NCBI GenBank assembly: GCA_903924445.1
Contig: CAIYBQ010000448.1
Coordinates: forward strand, 1-16,245
DNA length: 16,245 nucleotides
Reading direction: 5' to 3'
Source of the DNA: an uncultured Armatimonadota bacterium
GTDB taxonomy: Bacteria; Armatimonadota; Armatimonadia; Armatimonadales; Armatimonadaceae
Under the pieces are notes generated by a model. The model made no database searches. It worked only from the letters and a program-made list of their open reading frames with translations, and was not told the origin of the DNA. Position numbers and translations under genes: made by a program. Below are positions 15,136 through 16,245 of the stretch, piece after piece. Within the stretch, counting starts at the first letter, position 1, and every line of letters begins with the position of its first letter.

Positions 15136-16245
15136 TATGCGCGATGTTCCAATGACTCATCCTCAGCTTTTCCAAGCCCCGCTCCAGCCGCCAGCCAGAA
15201 CACAATCGTCGCACCAAAGTGCGCAAGCCCACCATTGTGGTAAGTCGGGAACACATAGTCTCCAAGAAAGCTTGCCAGTGCAATCGCTGTACACCCGGCC
15301 GCAATCCCTGTCACCGCTGGATCTACACGTGAACGCAGCCACAAGCGGTGCAAAATCGCAACCAACATCGCGAGCAGCGACAGCAAACCCGCCCAGCCCG
15401 TTTCAGACAGCGTCTGCGCAATCGTCCCGTGTGCACTCGAAAACTGTGTTGTATTCCAGACATCCCGGCGGCCGTAATACTGATTCACTGTCCGGTAGTT
15501 ACCCGGACCAATGCCAAGTGGAAACTCCTCGGCATAGCGGAACGCAGCCAACAACATCCGCGTTCTGTCATTCTCAAACATCCCCGGATCACGATCACGA
15601 ATGGTCTGCGTCCCCCATTGCATCTGACCACCGGCGTAGAAGTTCGGCCTGTAAATGCGGTCTACAACGCGATCGGCACGCACCACTACAAAAATGCCCA
15701 TCGCAGCAATCATCCACCAAAACAGTGTCCGCTGCATCCGATACAAAACCAACATCCCGCTCAGTGTCACCGCCACCAACCCGGAGACCCACTCGGCGCC
15801 GACGATGCCACTGACGACAATACAGCTCAGGGCGAAGGCGCCAGAGAGGATGCGCATGATGGTCGAAAAGTCCGTGGATGCAGCAGCGTAGACAGCAAGT
15901 CCGACCGCCACCGCCCGACCAAAAACGGAGAATGCAGGCGCATAGCCGGCAAGCGGCGAGAGACTTACCGCCAGCGACAGGACTCCCCCAGCAAGCATCG
16001 CGTTTAAGAGCAGGTCACGCTTCCCCGAACGTACGAGTGCGGCACCTATCGGCAGTGCCAGCATCGCCAGTAAACGCAGCGCAAGCTCCGCGATGTTGAC
16101 CAGTGGCTGCTGCTTATACGTCGAATACAGCACCACATTTGTGTCTGGGAAGAGGGCATTATGCCCAACAGACCAACAGGAGATGAGCATAAAGATGGCC
16201 ATCGGGATCCATATCGAACCCGGAATTGCCAGCTGTTTTCGTACG
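15135..16245 (-). CDS. O-antigen ligase/polymerase (Wzy-like) membrane protein, 5' end cut by window edge
   Basis: Members of this superfamily polymerise or ligate lipid-linked glycans on the outer face of the inner membrane. The visible part is nearly all membrane helices, with one long loop carrying the family hallmark: R-x-R-x-LL-AAFRY, EEFPLGIGPGNY, then SSAHGTIAQTLSETGWAG. An ATG at 16202 would give 355 residues, but the frame stays open through 14 more codons to the edge, and typical members are 400 or more residues with additional N-terminal helices, so the gene most likely starts outside. It is the first gene of the operon visible here; the operon promoter is not in the window. Confidence 0.87.
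   Translation of the reverse strand, partial: VRKQLAIPGSIWIPMAIFMLISCWSVGHNALFPDTNVVLYSTYKQQPLVNIAELALRLLAMLALPIGAALVRSGKRDLLLNAMLAGGVLSLAVSLSPLAGYAPAFSVFGRAVAVGLAVYAAASTDFSTIMRILSGAFALSCIVVSGIVGAEWVSGLVAVTLSGMLVLYRMQRTLFWWMIAAMGIFVVVRADRVVDRIYRPNFYAGGQMQWGTQTIRDRDPGMFENDRTRMLLAAFRYAEEFPLGIGPGNYRTVNQYYGRRDVWNTTQFSSAHGTIAQTLSETGWAGLLSLLAMLVAILHRLWLRSRVDPAVTGIAAGCTAIALASFLGDYVFPTYHNGGLAHFGATIVFWLAAGAGLGKAEDESLEHRA

Noticed and set aside
6817..16245. PEP-CTERM substrate gene within the operon
   Set aside because: No product in the block ends in a short sorting motif plus hydrophobic helix plus basic tail; membrane proteins here are internal multi-pass proteins.
1..16245. CRISPR array, insertion sequence, prophage or toxin-antitoxin genes
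   Set aside because: No regularly spaced repeats, terminal inverted repeats with a transposase, or phage-type proteins were seen on either strand.

Overview
The window reads as chromosomal DNA of a free-living, moderately GC-rich bacterium with an envelope that supports both a Min division-site system and exosortase-linked polysaccharide export. Ribosome binding sites are canonical (for example GGAGG before minE). The MinD and MinE sequences look most like those of Cyanobacteria and Armatimonadota-type lineages. This placement is an impression from motifs, not a search result, and should be held loosely.

Left part (1-3542). A Tat-exported M16-type zinc peptidase gene runs leftward off the window edge. 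Its start codon overlaps the start of a rightward gene for a RodA/FtsW-type glycan polymerase. The polymerase gene is followed on the same strand by a short-chain dehydrogenase and by a protein of unknown function built from two copies of one domain, and the run ends at a strong intrinsic terminator (3518-3542). A small rhodanese gene converges on that terminator from the other side (3551-3868).

Middle (3869-6148). A gene-free stretch of about 345 bases holds two copies of a 17-base direct repeat, an A/C-rich segment and a possible 11-codon leader ORF. It leads into minC (TTG start), minD (with its own perfect -10 box) and minE, closed by an 11-bp stem terminator. Together MinC, MinD and MinE place the division septum.

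Right part (6211-16245). One long leftward operon has junctions that overlap or abut, apart from one 39-base gap. In transcription order it encodes a Wzy/O-antigen-ligase-like protein (cut by the window edge), a GT2 glycosyltransferase, three GT4-type glycosyltransferases, a polyprenyl-phosphate sugar-1-phosphate transferase, a large membrane protein with GT-C-like features, an exosortase fused to an EpsI domain, and finally purN. The sugar transferase would start a lipid-linked glycan on the inner membrane, the GTs would extend it, and the Wzy-like protein would polymerise or ligate it. The exosortase would process or anchor PEP-CTERM-type proteins, none of which is encoded here. The purine gene purN, coupled directly to the exosortase stop codon, is the odd member.

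At whole-window scale the pentamer GGATG/CATCC is conspicuously abundant on both strands, by hand count about four times the equal-base expectation. No tRNA, rRNA, CRISPR array, insertion sequence or phage gene was seen.
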